A DNA stretch of 45,513 nucleotides from CAMEON01 sp045531965 (lineage in GTDB: Bacteria > Bacillota > Clostridia > Oscillospirales > CAG-272), in assembly GCA_045531965.1 (NCBI GenBank), contig JAZSFA010000009.1, positions 1 through 45,513 of the forward strand. Direction: 5' to 3'. Shown here one piece after another: positions 1 through 7,346 of this stretch. The notes under the pieces were generated by a model that did no database searches, was not told the origin of the DNA, and saw nothing but the letters and a program-made list of their open reading frames with translations. Position 1 is the first letter of the stretch, and each line of letters opens with the position of its first letter. Position numbers and translations under genes: made by a program.

Positions 1-1026
1 GCCATGAGCGGCGGTGTGGACTCCTCGGTGGCGGCGTACCTGCTCACGCGGGCGGGCTATGCCGTCACGGGAGCCACCATGACCCTGTACCGTCCCGAGG
101 GACAGACTGGGGACACGCAGGACGTCACCGACGCCCGTGCCATTTGTGATCAGCTGGATATCCCCCACAAGACCTACGACATGGGGGAGGTCTTCTGCCG
201 ATGTGTCATCGAGGACTTCATCAAGGTCTACGAGGCGGGGGGGACACCCAATCCCTGCGTGACCTGCAATAAGATGATCAAGTTCGGCGCGCTGTGGGAT
301 GCCGTGGTCAAGGACGGCGCGGACATGATCGCCACGGGACATTACGCCCGCATCCGACGGGAAGGTGACCGTTGCCTACTCTGCAAGGCGGCGGATGAAA
401 GTAAGGATCAATCCTACTTCCTGTGGCAGCTCCCCCGCGAGCTGCTTCCTCACATCCTGTTCCCCCTGGGGGAGATGACCAAGCCCGAAATCCGCGCGCT
501 GGCCGCCGAGCGGGGCTTTGAGACCGCCCACAAGAGCGACAGCCAGGACATCTGCTTCGTGCCCGACGGGGCATACACCGAGTTCATCGAGACCTACACG
601 GGCAAGACAGCCGAGACGGGGGATTTTGTGGACCGGGACGGCAAGGTGTTGGGACAACACAAGGGGATCATGCACTATACCATCGGTCAGCGAAAAGGGC
701 TGGGCATCGCTTTGGGCGCACCTGCCTTTGTGTGCGGTAAAGACCCTGTCAGCCGTCGGGTGATTTTGGGTAGCAACGATGATCTGCTCACCCGAGAGAT
801 CAAGCTGCGAGACGTCAATCTGCTGTCTGTAGACAGCATTGACACCCCCATGGCAGTCACCGCCCGCATCCGCAGTACCCATAGAGGCGCACTCGCTACG
901 GTGATCATGACCGACAAGGACACTGCGGTCGTGGCCTTTGACGAGCCGCAACGTGCCGCCTGCGCCGGACAGTCCTGCGTATTCTACCTTGATGACGTGG
1001 TGATCGGCGGCGGCATCATTCAATAA
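1..1026 (+). CDS. mnmA: tRNA-specific 2-thiouridylase MnmA (5' end outside window)
   Basis: MnmA activates C2 of U34 in tRNAs for Lys, Glu and Gln with ATP and inserts sulfur relayed from a cysteine desulfurase; it is cytosolic. The PP-loop SGGVDSS begins at the second visible codon. Family members usually carry several residues before AMSGGVDSS, so the true start lies upstream of base 1 and the gene is partial. The two expected cysteines are present, in NPCVTCNK (first third) and SQDICFV (middle); ATGHYAR and YTIGQRKGLG, both family signatures, follow. The C-terminal beta-barrel region is complete to a TAA stop. A lipoprotein gene starts 25 bases downstream, so co-transcription is possible. 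Notably, this tRNA-modifying enzyme and its substrate class, tRNA-Glu, both occur in the window. The family call is very secure. Confidence 0.97.
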   Translation, partial: AMSGGVDSSVAAYLLTRAGYAVTGATMTLYRPEGQTGDTQDVTDARAICDQLDIPHKTYDMGEVFCRCVIEDFIKVYEAGGTPNPCVTCNKMIKFGALWDAVVKDGADMIATGHYARIRREGDRCLLCKAADESKDQSYFLWQLPRELLPHILFPLGEMTKPEIRALAAERGFETAHKSDSQDICFVPDGAYTEFIETYTGKTAETGDFVDRDGKVLGQHKGIMHYTIGQRKGLGIALGAPAFVCGKDPVSRRVILGSNDDLLTREIKLRDVNLLSVDSIDTPMAVTARIRSTHRGALATVIMTDKDTAVVAFDEPQRAACAGQSCVFYLDDVVIGGGIIQ

Positions 1027-1051
1027 AGAACATTTTTACGGAGAGGATACA

Positions 1052-1567
1052 ATGATGAAAAAAATCCTGATACTTTTTACCTTGTCAGCCCTATTACTGT
1101 CCTGCCTCACCGCTTGCACGCCCCAAGCGCAAGTCTTTTCTTTTGAAGGGATAGCCATCCGTCTTGACAGCTCCTTTTCGGAGTTGGAAAGCGATGATGA
1201 CACCGTTCATTGGGTATCTTATCAGAAGATGTACTCTGTGAGCGTCAGCTTTGAGACTGCGGCAGATCTGACCGCCCTTGGAAATCCCGAGGATATGACC
1301 GTTGAAGCATATGCTCAAACCATGTTGGAAGCGGATGACCCGGAGGCTACGCTTCGTTCTGAAAAGGGTCTTGTCTACTACAGTTATCCCAGAAAAGACG
1401 GTGACCTGGAGATGACTACCCTCGTCACGTTCCACTTTTTGGGCGAAACGTATTGGACGATCCGCTTTTCCTGTGAAAGCGCAGCTTATGAGAGCGCAGA
1501 AGCACAGTTTTTGGCTTGGGCTGGCACGGTCGATTATATCCCTGTGACAGAAACAACTACGGCTTGA
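1052..1567 (+). CDS. Small lipoprotein of unknown function
   Basis: A 171-residue protein with a lysine-led hydrophobic signal and the lipobox LTAC (Cys about residue 22), so it should be lipidated and held on the outer face of the membrane. The mature part is acidic and reads like a small alpha/beta domain with the pattern of PsbP/DUF1795-type proteins, but I do not recognise a specific family. GGAGAGG lies 4 to 11 bases before tandem ATG codons; either Met 1 or Met 2 could be used. It lies between mnmA (25 bases upstream) and an MBL-fold gene (31 bases downstream), all on the same strand, so the three may form one transcript. That gives no direct functional clue. Being a lipoprotein is well supported; the role is unknown. 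Confidence 0.85.
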   Translation: MMKKILILFTLSALLLSCLTACTPQAQVFSFEGIAIRLDSSFSELESDDDTVHWVSYQKMYSVSVSFETAADLTALGNPEDMTVEAYAQTMLEADDPEATLRSEKGLVYYSYPRKDGDLEMTTLVTFHFLGETYWTIRFSCESAAYESAEAQFLAWAGTVDYIPVTETTTA

Positions 1568-1598
1568 ACCATTCTGCAAGTACGGAAAGGAAACACAC

Positions 1599-2387
1599 AT
1601 GAAAATCACCTGTTTGGTAGATGATACGTCTCTCAACAGCGCTCTGCAAGCCGAGCATGGACTGTCTCTGTATATTGAAAGCCACGGACACCGTTTGCTC
1701 TTTGACATGGGACAATCCGATCTTTTCGCCAAAAACGCAGAAGCCTTGGGCATTGATCTCAGCCTGGTAGAAGCGGCCGTCATTTCTCACGGTCATTACG
1801 ATCACGGCGGCGGTTTGGAAGCGTTTCTCAACATCAATCACCATGCTCCCGTGTACGTTCACGAAAAAGCCTTTGAGCCGCACTACAACCCTCATGAAAA
1901 GTTTATCGGACTCCCGCCGCATCTGGCGAATCATCCTCGTCTCGTCAAGACGCAATTTAAGCAAACGGTCTTTCCCTATATGACTCTATTCAACTGGGAT
2001 CAAAGACCCGACGGTGTCCATATTCCCGCCCCCACGTTCTACGTCAAGGGACAGACCCGCTTGATATGCGATGATTTTGAGCATGAGCAATACTTATACA
2101 TTTATGAAGAAGGTGTCGGTACGGTTCTGCTGACGGGCTGTTCTCATCGAGGGATTCTGAACATCCTCCCCCATATGAACCCCCACGTGGTTGTGGGCGG
2201 ATGCCATCTGCTCCATTGTGAGAACCATAGCACACTCAAATTCATCGCACAATCCTTAGATCGCTCCCCTGCCTCGTTTTATACCTGTCACTGCACGGGT
2301 CAGGCTCAGTTTGATTTTTTAAAGGAGCATATGATTTGCGCGGATAAGCTTCATCAGATCCGCTGCGGTGACGTGATCGAACTGTAA
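1599..2387 (+). CDS. MBL-fold metallo-hydrolase (COG1237-like)
   Basis: A 262-residue metallo-beta-lactamase-fold protein. The metal-binding HxHxDH motif is intact as H64-G-H66-Y-D68-H69, following the hydrophobic strand VEAAVIS. Further expected ligands are visible in TGCSHRGI and, near the C-terminus, in TCHCTG. The N-terminus (LVDDTS, then LLFDMGQSD) matches the COG1237 subgroup, which includes proteins annotated as dihydropterin/7,8-dihydropteroate-type phosphate synthases and generic metal-dependent hydrolases. Substrate cannot be assigned from sequence. No signal peptide is seen, so it is cytosolic. The ribosome binding site GGAAAGGAAA sits just before the ATG. A strong terminator follows 27 bases after the stop, ending the mnmA-lipoprotein-MBL block. 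Confidence 0.9.
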   Translation: MKITCLVDDTSLNSALQAEHGLSLYIESHGHRLLFDMGQSDLFAKNAEALGIDLSLVEAAVISHGHYDHGGGLEAFLNINHHAPVYVHEKAFEPHYNPHEKFIGLPPHLANHPRLVKTQFKQTVFPYMTLFNWDQRPDGVHIPAPTFYVKGQTRLICDDFEHEQYLYIYEEGVGTVLLTGCSHRGILNILPHMNPHVVVGGCHLLHCENHSTLKFIAQSLDRSPASFYTCHCTGQAQFDFLKEHMICADKLHQIRCGDVIEL

Positions 2388-2414
2388 CCCATGGATCGGT
2401 TTTAGTCATTTTTG

Positions 2415-2452
2415 GGACTGTTTCCATTGAAACAGTCCTTTATTTCCCTTTT
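2415..2452 (+). terminator. Intrinsic terminator after the MBL gene
   Basis: A perfect 9-bp stem pairs GGACTGTTT (2415-2423) with AAACAGTCC (2430-2438) over a 6-base loop. It is followed by TTTATTTCCCTTTTTT. It ends the block that begins with mnmA. Confidence 0.88.
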
Positions 2453-2499
2453 TTGTCGATTTGCCAAGGATTCCCTCGATAAATTCTCTGTTTTATGGG

Positions 2500-2528
2500 T
2501 TTACAAATCGACAGAATTATGTTATAAT
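2500..2528 (+). promoter_or_regulatory. Sigma-A type promoter of the CHAP surface protein
   Basis: TTTACA (2500-2505) and TATAAT (2523-2528) are separated by exactly 17 bases. This leaves a leader of about 70 bases before the ATG at 2608, with AGAAAGGA as the ribosome binding site. Confidence 0.75.
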
Positions 2529-2607
2529 GGCAACATCAGGTTTTTCTGTGATACCTTCCCTCTATGGGCAGGATCTGTATAATATGACCTAAAAGAAAGG
2601 ATTTTTT

Positions 2608-4614
2608 ATGCGACTCAAAAAGATTTTAGCTGTCGGTCTTGCCACCGCCATGCTTGCCGCCTGTGCCGCTCCTGCCGTCGGTGCCTTGGAGCCTCACGGA
2701 ACCGGCATCAAGATGAGAAACTGGCTGACCAACGACCCCAACTATGATTTCTCGGATGCCTACAAAACGTCTGTCTGGTATGACAATTTCACTTCCCTCG
2801 AGTTTTCGGAAAACCAAAGGAACACGGTGCTTCGTATCGCCATCTCTCAGCTTGGCTACCATGAGGGTGACAGCGCCGCCGACTTTAACGGCATGAACAT
2901 GAACGGCAGCTCCAACTACATTGAGTACGCCCGTTTGCTGGTGCCTCACTACAACGACAACCACTACGAGTGGTGCGCTTGCTTTGTCAACTGGTGCCTC
3001 AACCAAGCCCATATTGACTATGCCTCCAGCGAGATCGGCTGTTGGAAATGGGTGGGTGAGCTGAAAGCCATGAAGATGTGGCAGGATTCCCTTGCCCACA
3101 AGGGTACATATACCCCCAAGCCTGCCGACATGATCTTCTTCCAGTGGGATGGTAAAAATACCAACTCCAATCATATCGGCTATGTGCTCTACACCACTGA
3201 TACCCACGTGTATACCATTGAAGGTAACGCTGATAACAACGTGACCATCCGTTCTTACGCCCTGAACGATCCCTGTGTGATCGGTTACGGCACGCCGCCT
3301 TACGACGAGGGCGAGGAGGAGACTATCGACTTCTCCTACAAGGGCGGCAGGCCTCGCGGCTATTACGTAGTCAACAGCATGATCGCCAAGCTGGAAGGCG
3401 AGGACGGCAAGAATGTTTGCAAGGTTCCCATCGGTTCTTGCGTGGAGCTTCGCAGCATCTCCGATGGAAAAGCTAAGGTGATCTATGACGGTCAGGAGGG
3501 CTACCTGCCTGAAAACACGCTGGTGCTGATGACTCCCATGCAGGGCGTGGACACGGTCACCTTTGATGCCAACGGCGGTGAAAATACACCCGCGTCACAA
3601 GAGATCACCATCGGCGATCAGGGTGTGCTGACTGCCGATAAGCCCACGCTGGAAGGTGACACCTTCCTTGGTTGGGCACTTCGTCCCTTCGATATGGTAC
3701 CTGTCTATCAGCCCGGAGAAAAAGTGTCTCTCACGGGAGACCTGACCCTGTATGCCATTTGGGAAAAGCGTTCGCTGACTTTGGCTGAAACGGCTTTGTC
3801 TGAGGGTAACTTCCCCCGACTCCCCATGCCTGAAAGCACGAACAACCATGCCGCTGTCATTTTGGGCTGTGTGGATCCCAAGCTGATGCTCCCTCAGAAC
3901 GGCACAGACGTATCCATCGTTGATGATGAAACCTACGGTAAGGTCATGTCTTTTATGTCCGAGGATGCTTGCACAGATCCTTACGTGTCTCTTCCCTACG
4001 CGACGCTGATGAAGAATGCCCAGCTGGCACCCATCAATGCGTCCGACGTCACATACGTGGTACTTTTGGTCAACAACGTGTCCCTCGGCAACCGTGCCAT
4101 GGATCTGTTCTATACCTGTGCCGAAAACGAAACCTCTGCTGACAATGATCAGACCGCCCGTGTGGTTTCTGAGACCATGGCTAAGGTGGACGGCTGGCAG
4201 TATGTGGTCTTTGACATGAGAGATGCCAAGGGCTGGAACGGCGAGTTGCAGAGCCTTCGCATTGATTACGAACGTTCCGCATTGGAAAGCGGAGAAACCC
4301 TGCTCGTACAGGGTGTGTACTTCCTGAAGGACGATGACGCAAAGCATCATCTGACAAAGGAAAACGTTTACTTCTTTATGGAGCAGGAAAAGATTCCCGT
4401 CGTGGAGGAAACCACCGCCGAAGATGTTCCTGTGGTTAATCCCGATGGTGAAACCGATACGACCCCCGATGGAACTAAAGAACCCGTCGGAACAAACCAA
4501 GAGCCCCAAGGTGAAGACGGCAAGAACTGCAACAGCATTATCGGCGTATCTGCATTGACACTGATGTTGCCCGCAGGCATCATTCTGATGAAGAAGCGCA
4601 AAGAAAACGATTGA
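2608..4614 (+). CDS. Secreted CHAP-like amidase surface protein with C-terminal anchor
   Basis: A 668-residue multidomain exported protein. The signal region contains LAAC, a possible lipobox, and also a possible AVGA cleavage site. Residues about 75-220 form a CHAP/NlpC-type papain-fold domain: the nucleophile C123 lies in EWCACFVNWC, the His in SNHIGYV is H189, and TIEGN supplies the third polar position. This fold usually cuts peptidoglycan peptide or amide bonds. An SH3-like segment follows (about 245-305). Next is an InlB/Listeria-Bacteroides repeat (VTFDANGG to LTLYAIWEK, about 315-388), then a beta-sandwich domain (about 395-575) resembling one in the 543-aa protein at 14349. A Thr/Glu/Pro linker and a C-terminal anchor (D-G-K-N-C-N-S, hydrophobic stretch, KKRKEND) close it. 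There is no LPxTG. It has its own promoter and terminator. Confidence 0.88.
   Translation: MRLKKILAVGLATAMLAACAAPAVGALEPHGTGIKMRNWLTNDPNYDFSDAYKTSVWYDNFTSLEFSENQRNTVLRIAISQLGYHEGDSAADFNGMNMNGSSNYIEYARLLVPHYNDNHYEWCACFVNWCLNQAHIDYASSEIGCWKWVGELKAMKMWQDSLAHKGTYTPKPADMIFFQWDGKNTNSNHIGYVLYTTDTHVYTIEGNADNNVTIRSYALNDPCVIGYGTPPYDEGEEETIDFSYKGGRPRGYYVVNSMIAKLEGEDGKNVCKVPIGSCVELRSISDGKAKVIYDGQEGYLPENTLVLMTPMQGVDTVTFDANGGENTPASQEITIGDQGVLTADKPTLEGDTFLGWALRPFDMVPVYQPGEKVSLTGDLTLYAIWEKRSLTLAETALSEGNFPRLPMPESTNNHAAVILGCVDPKLMLPQNGTDVSIVDDETYGKVMSFMSEDACTDPYVSLPYATLMKNAQLAPINASDVTYVVLLVNNVSLGNRAMDLFYTCAENETSADNDQTARVVSETMAKVDGWQYVVFDMRDAKGWNGELQSLRIDYERSALESGETLLVQGVYFLKDDDAKHHLTKENVYFFMEQEKIPVVEETTAEDVPVVNPDGETDTTPDGTKEPVGTNQEPQGEDGKNCNSIIGVSALTLMLPAGIILMKKRKEND
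4519..4611 (+). other. C-terminal Cys-type anchor signal, copy 1 (CHAP protein)
   Basis: The last residues are acidic-Gly-Lys-Asn-Cys-Asn-Ser, a hydrophobic stretch of about 20 residues and a basic tail (KKRKEND). The Cys codon is 4528-4530. The layout matches the ends of the proteins at 14349-15980 and 26873-44419. Confidence 0.65.
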
Positions 4615-4620
4615 TTTTTT

Positions 4621-4656
4621 GACCGACTCATATACATGGGTCGGTCTTCTTGATTT
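4621..4656 (+). terminator. Intrinsic terminator after the CHAP protein
   Basis: GACCGAC (4621-4627) pairs with GTCGGTC (4640-4646); two further pairs extend the stem inward. A T-rich tail (TTCTTGATTTT) follows. It lies 6 bases after the stop codon. Confidence 0.82.
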
Positions 4657-4692
4657 TGCAAGAACTTTTTTCTGTTTTTTTAAGAAAAACTC

Positions 4693-4723
4693 TTGACTTT
4701 ACAGCCAACTATAATGTTATACT
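4693..4723 (+). promoter_or_regulatory. MerR-type promoter with 19-bp spacer
   Basis: TTGACT (4693-4698) and TATACT (4718-4723) are separated by 19 bases. This overlong spacer is typical of promoters controlled by MerR-family proteins, which untwist the DNA to align the two boxes. The perfect palindrome ATGTTAACAT (4725-4734) lies just after the -10 box. The downstream gene is itself MerR-type, suggesting autoregulation. Confidence 0.65.
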
Positions 4724-4752
4724 TATGTTAACATCCATGTTGGGAGGTATTC

Positions 4753-5895
4753 ATGTTAAAGATCGGCGAATTTGCCCGTATCTGTCACGTCAGTACACAG
4801 ACACTCCGTTATTACCACGCGGAAGGGGTTTTGCTTGCTGACAGGATTGATCCTCAAACGGGCTATAGATATTATAAAACCGATAAGATCAAAACTTTTG
4901 GAGAAATCCAGACCTTGAAGCAAGCGGGTTTTTCCTTGGAGGAGATCAAAACCCTGCAGTATGGTACAGAGGAAGAACGCATGGTCATGCTGGCACAAAA
5001 ACGCACCGCTCTCACCGCCGAGCGGAACAAGATCGATGCATCTCTTGTGCTGGTGGAGCGGTTGGGTCACCGTCAGGAGATTTTAGGTGCTTTGTCTGTA
5101 CGGGATGCGACTACGGCAAATTTTGAAGATGATCCTCAACTCATCGGGCGTTGGAAACTCATGGGACAAGTTCGTACCCACATCCCCGAAACCTGGGGAC
5201 ATCCTAAGGTGCCTACGGATACCGTCAAGGAGGAGATCGTTTGTCTTCCCGGAGGGAGTATGTGGTGGAACATTCTTTGGAGTCGCGGGGTCATTTTCTG
5301 CTATTACGAAGAACAAGACACTGTTGTTCCCAACGAGTACCAACTGCATAACCTTCATGGCGAACGTTACATGACATTACGATGGATTGGCTATAGTTGT
5401 CTGACGCAAGGTAGCGATTCTATCATCCTTCTCTATAAACAAGAGTCCAACCACGCCTACACGCCGAGAGAATCTCAAAAGCGAAGAGATCGTACAGACT
5501 TCCCCTATGTGCCCGATCCCCTTTTGCTTGGCAGATGGGAGACAGTCGCCTTAGTCAAGCAACCCGATGAGTTTTCACCCTCTCAACCTCTGCAGTTGGC
5601 GGCTTTGGCACACATCACAGGGATTGCTTTCTATGAACGCGGGATGTGTGAGCGCTTTGTCCGACAAAAAGACCGCATGATCCCTCGCCCTTTAGAGTAT
5701 ACGGCTTATGAAATCCACCCTTTCCGCGGTTACGTAATCAGTCAGCAGGAGGAATCTGCCGAAGGTTATCTGCTTCGCGAGATCGATGGGGTGAAGTACC
5801 TTTTTATCCAGCATAAGTCCGGTGATTACTTTTTCGGAGGAAATGAACCGCTCTACTATGTTTTCAAAAAAGCGACAGAGAACCCGGCAAAGTAA
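4753..5895 (+). CDS. MerR-family regulator with duplicated C-terminal domain
   Basis: A 380-residue cytosolic transcription factor. Residues 1-70 are a classic MerR winged helix-turn-helix (LKIGEFARICHVSTQTLRYY, then GYRYY and LKQAGFSLEEIK). A coiled-coil dimerisation helix follows to about residue 110. The rest contains two tandem units of about 115 residues, each opening with D-P-x-L-x-G-R-W: DDPQLIGRWKL near residue 123 and PDPLLLGRWET near residue 252. Both are rich in aromatic residues and beta strands, so a lipocalin- or barrel-like effector-binding module is plausible; I cannot name the ligand. GGGAGG precedes the ATG by 6 bases. The 19-bp-spacer promoter directly upstream points to self-regulation. 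No obvious regulated transporter or efflux gene is adjacent. Confidence 0.9.
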   Translation: MLKIGEFARICHVSTQTLRYYHAEGVLLADRIDPQTGYRYYKTDKIKTFGEIQTLKQAGFSLEEIKTLQYGTEEERMVMLAQKRTALTAERNKIDASLVLVERLGHRQEILGALSVRDATTANFEDDPQLIGRWKLMGQVRTHIPETWGHPKVPTDTVKEEIVCLPGGSMWWNILWSRGVIFCYYEEQDTVVPNEYQLHNLHGERYMTLRWIGYSCLTQGSDSIILLYKQESNHAYTPRESQKRRDRTDFPYVPDPLLLGRWETVALVKQPDEFSPSQPLQLAALAHITGIAFYERGMCERFVRQKDRMIPRPLEYTAYEIHPFRGYVISQQEESAEGYLLREIDGVKYLFIQHKSGDYFFGGNEPLYYVFKKATENPAK

Positions 5896-5994
5896 TTTCC
5901 CATGAAAAAATGGAAACCTTGCACAAATCAGGCTTGATATTTTTGTTCACTCCAAAGAACTTTTAAATCGCGTCATATATTTTACAGAAGGCTA

Positions 5995-6023
5995 TTGACA
6001 ATCACGCGAACTCATGGTATAAT
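5995..6023 (+). promoter_or_regulatory. Consensus sigma-A promoter of the zinc-ribbon membrane protein
   Basis: TTGACA (5995-6000), 17 bases, TATAAT (6018-6023): both boxes match consensus exactly. Transcription should begin near 6030, giving a leader of about 105 bases before the ATG at 6136. Confidence 0.85.
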
Positions 6024-6030
6024 GTATGTG

Positions 6031-6085
6031 GCGTTCGCGAGAACGCATGAAGCGTTTGGTGTCAGCACTGCCGAACGCATCATAA
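6031..6085 (+). promoter_or_regulatory. Structured 5' leader with two alternative hairpins and a 12-codon ORF
   Basis: Hairpin 1 is GCGTTC (6031-6036) with GAACGC (6041-6046). Hairpin 2 is GCGTTTGG (6052-6059) with CCGAACGC (6071-6078). The arms are interchangeable: arm 6031 can also pair with GAACGC at 6073-6078, and AACGC at 6042-6046 can pair with GCGTT at 6052-6056. A 12-codon ORF (MKRLVSALPNAS) runs from 6047 through the second hairpin to TAA at 6083-6085. The layout resembles an attenuator or an RNA switch, but no known class is recognised. Confidence 0.45.
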
Positions 6086-6135
6086 CTCTGTAAAGGCGAG
6101 AAAGGATTCGCATATATTCATGAGGAGGTTTGCCC

Positions 6136-6702
6136 ATGTACATACGCATTGAAAAAAAGGTCCATCGTCAGATCATTCAAAAGATTCTTCTGCTTGTTCT
6201 TTTAGCTCTCGCGATCACAGTCCTGCTGGTCACATCCTTTAAATATTGCGACAGATGGCAACGGATTTTTTCTATCATTTTATCGGGTGTCATTTATCTT
6301 TACTTATTCTATAAGATCAAGCTCATTCCCCTGCTCCGAGATAAGGAATGGACGGGGACTGTTGACAGTCGAGCCTGTAAAAAGGTCACGCGTATCAAAG
6401 GCGTTGTCGCCCATCGCGGAAATATTCAAGATGTCATCATCGCCCTTTGGAAAATACGCAGGGATGACGGTGAAGAGCTTCTTATTGAGTATGACACCGA
6501 AGACATCGCCGACAATTATTTCAGAACAGGTGACCGTGTCCGTCACTTTAAAGGCGCGAAGTTTATCGTCCTTGCCAATCCCGAGGCGGATAACGAAAAT
6601 CTGCTCTGTCCCTTGTGCGGCAAGCTTGTCATGAAGCCTGAATGCTCCTTTTGCAAGATAGATTTTAGCATGCCCGCAGAAGCGGATACGATTGAAAAGT
6701 AA
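6136..6702 (+). CDS. Two-pass membrane protein with C-terminal zinc ribbon
   Basis: A protein of 188 residues. Two hydrophobic helices near the N-terminus (about residues 15-35 and 46-63) form a hairpin in the membrane. They are followed by a cytosolic beta-rich domain of about 90 residues (REDDGEELLIEYDTED-like strands) reminiscent of OB-like NfeD/DUF domains. The C-terminus carries C-P-L-C and C-S-F-C pairs, a rubredoxin-type zinc ribbon. I do not recognise the family. An in-frame TTG at 6130 would lengthen it by two codons, but it lies one base from the GAGGAGG site at 6122-6128, whereas the ATG at 6136 is 7 bases away and is preferred. It is a single-gene unit with a consensus promoter and a structured leader. 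Confidence 0.8.
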   Translation: MYIRIEKKVHRQIIQKILLLVLLALAITVLLVTSFKYCDRWQRIFSIILSGVIYLYLFYKIKLIPLLRDKEWTGTVDSRACKKVTRIKGVVAHRGNIQDVIIALWKIRRDDGEELLIEYDTEDIADNYFRTGDRVRHFKGAKFIVLANPEADNENLLCPLCGKLVMKPECSFCKIDFSMPAEADTIEK

Positions 6703-6799
6703 ATTTGCAGGATAAAATCCACAAAAAGCAACATTATTCATCTCCCAATTTTTTCTTCAAAAAAAATCCAAAAAAATCAAAAAATCTTCCAAAAAGCAC

Positions 6800-6828
6800 T
6801 TGACAAAAAAACGAACCTGTGATATAAT
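6800..6828 (+). promoter_or_regulatory. Promoter of tRNA-Glu
   Basis: TTGACA (6800-6805), 17 bases, TATAAT (6823-6828). Both boxes are consensus, as expected for a stable-RNA gene. Transcription would start about 12 bases before the mature tRNA. Confidence 0.88.
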
Positions 6829-6849
6829 AAGCAAGTCGTCAGGACAGAC

Positions 6850-6924
6850 GGCCCGTTGGTCAAGCGGTCAAGACGCTAGCCTCTCACGCTGGAAACATGG
6901 GTTCGATTCCCGTACGGGTCACCA
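6850..6924 (+). tRNA. tRNA-Glu (anticodon CUC)
   Basis: A complete cloverleaf. The acceptor GGCCCGT (6850-6856) pairs with ACGGGTC (6913-6919), with one G-U; the discriminator A and an encoded CCA follow. The anticodon loop is C-U-CUC-A-C, reading GAG (Glu). The T arm contains GGTTCGATTCC. It has its own promoter and terminator. The start GGCCCGTTGGTCAAGCGG is typical of clostridial tRNA-Glu. Confidence 0.96.
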
Positions 6925-6927
6925 CTC

Positions 6928-6972
6928 ACAACCTAAATCGAATTATTCGGTTTAGGTTGTTTTTCTTTTTCT
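6928..6972 (+). terminator. Terminator of tRNA-Glu
   Basis: A long stem pairs ACAACCTAAA (6928-6937) with TTTAGGTTGT (6951-6960). Inner pairs extend it to 15 bp (one G-U) with a 3-base loop. It is followed by TTTTCTTTTTC. It begins 4 bases after the tRNA's CCA. Confidence 0.92.
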
Positions 6973-6983
6973 ACGTGTCGTTT

Positions 6984-7250
6984 TCAGATAGTGATCGTCA
7001 GCCGTATATTCTTCTGTCTCAGCTCATAGGAGTTCTGAATATGCGCCGGTATGGTTGTTTCCCTATCGCAAACAGAAAGGCACTGACTTGCGTCAGGACC
7101 CGTCTGTAGGGAGCTATTGAAGTATATGTGTATTTCGTTGTCGAACACGATGATCTGGCGTATGAGGAAGTTTATGAGCATCTGGGGCTCTGATAACAAT
7201 GCTGACTCATAGTAGGCGCGGATTTCCTTTTCAGTCACCTTGACCTGCAT
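6984..7250 (-). pseudogene. Remnant of a large serine recombinase C-terminus
   Basis: This minus-strand stretch of 88 codons contains LINFLIRQIIVFDNEIHIYF followed by a short polar tail ending IRLTITI. This matches the C-terminal end of transposon/phage large serine recombinases (Tn4451/TnpX-like families), where a leucine-rich helix and a Y/F-D-(D/N)-E/K-I-x-I-Y-F-N strand close the protein. The catalytic resolvase domain, the recombinase domain and the zinc ribbon are absent: the preceding DNA (7251-7346) belongs to the upstream region of the next gene. There is no ribosome binding site at the first Met. It is therefore read as a dead fragment left beside tRNA-Glu. The family assignment rests on pattern memory only. 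Confidence 0.5.
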
Positions 7251-7310
7251 CTTGCTATCATATGTTCAGGTATATTTCTGCCGGTTGATTGCATAATTTC
7301 CCAAATATGT

Positions 7311-7346
7311 GAAGGAGAAAAAGCGAAGCCTGCTCGGGCTTCGCCG
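7311..7346 (+). promoter_or_regulatory. Ribosome binding site separated from its start by a hairpin
   Basis: GAAGGAG (7311-7317) is 29 bases from the ATG at 7347. The interval holds a perfect 8-bp hairpin, GCGAAGCC (7323-7330) with GGCTTCGC (7337-7344). If it is folded, the effective distance is 5+2 = 7 bases, the normal optimum. Read on the other strand, the same hairpin is followed by TTTTT and could act as a minus-strand terminator. Confidence 0.45.

Noticed and set aside
4710..4715. TATAAT as the -10 box of the MerR gene
   Set aside because: It is only 11 bases from TTGACT; the 19-base partner TATACT fits MerR biology better.
6130..6135. TTG start at 6130 for the zinc-ribbon membrane protein
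   Set aside because: It is only one base from the GAGGAGG site; ATG 6136 is correctly spaced.
6897..7109. Plus-strand frame beginning in the tRNA
   Set aside because: It starts inside tRNA-Glu and reads through its terminator.
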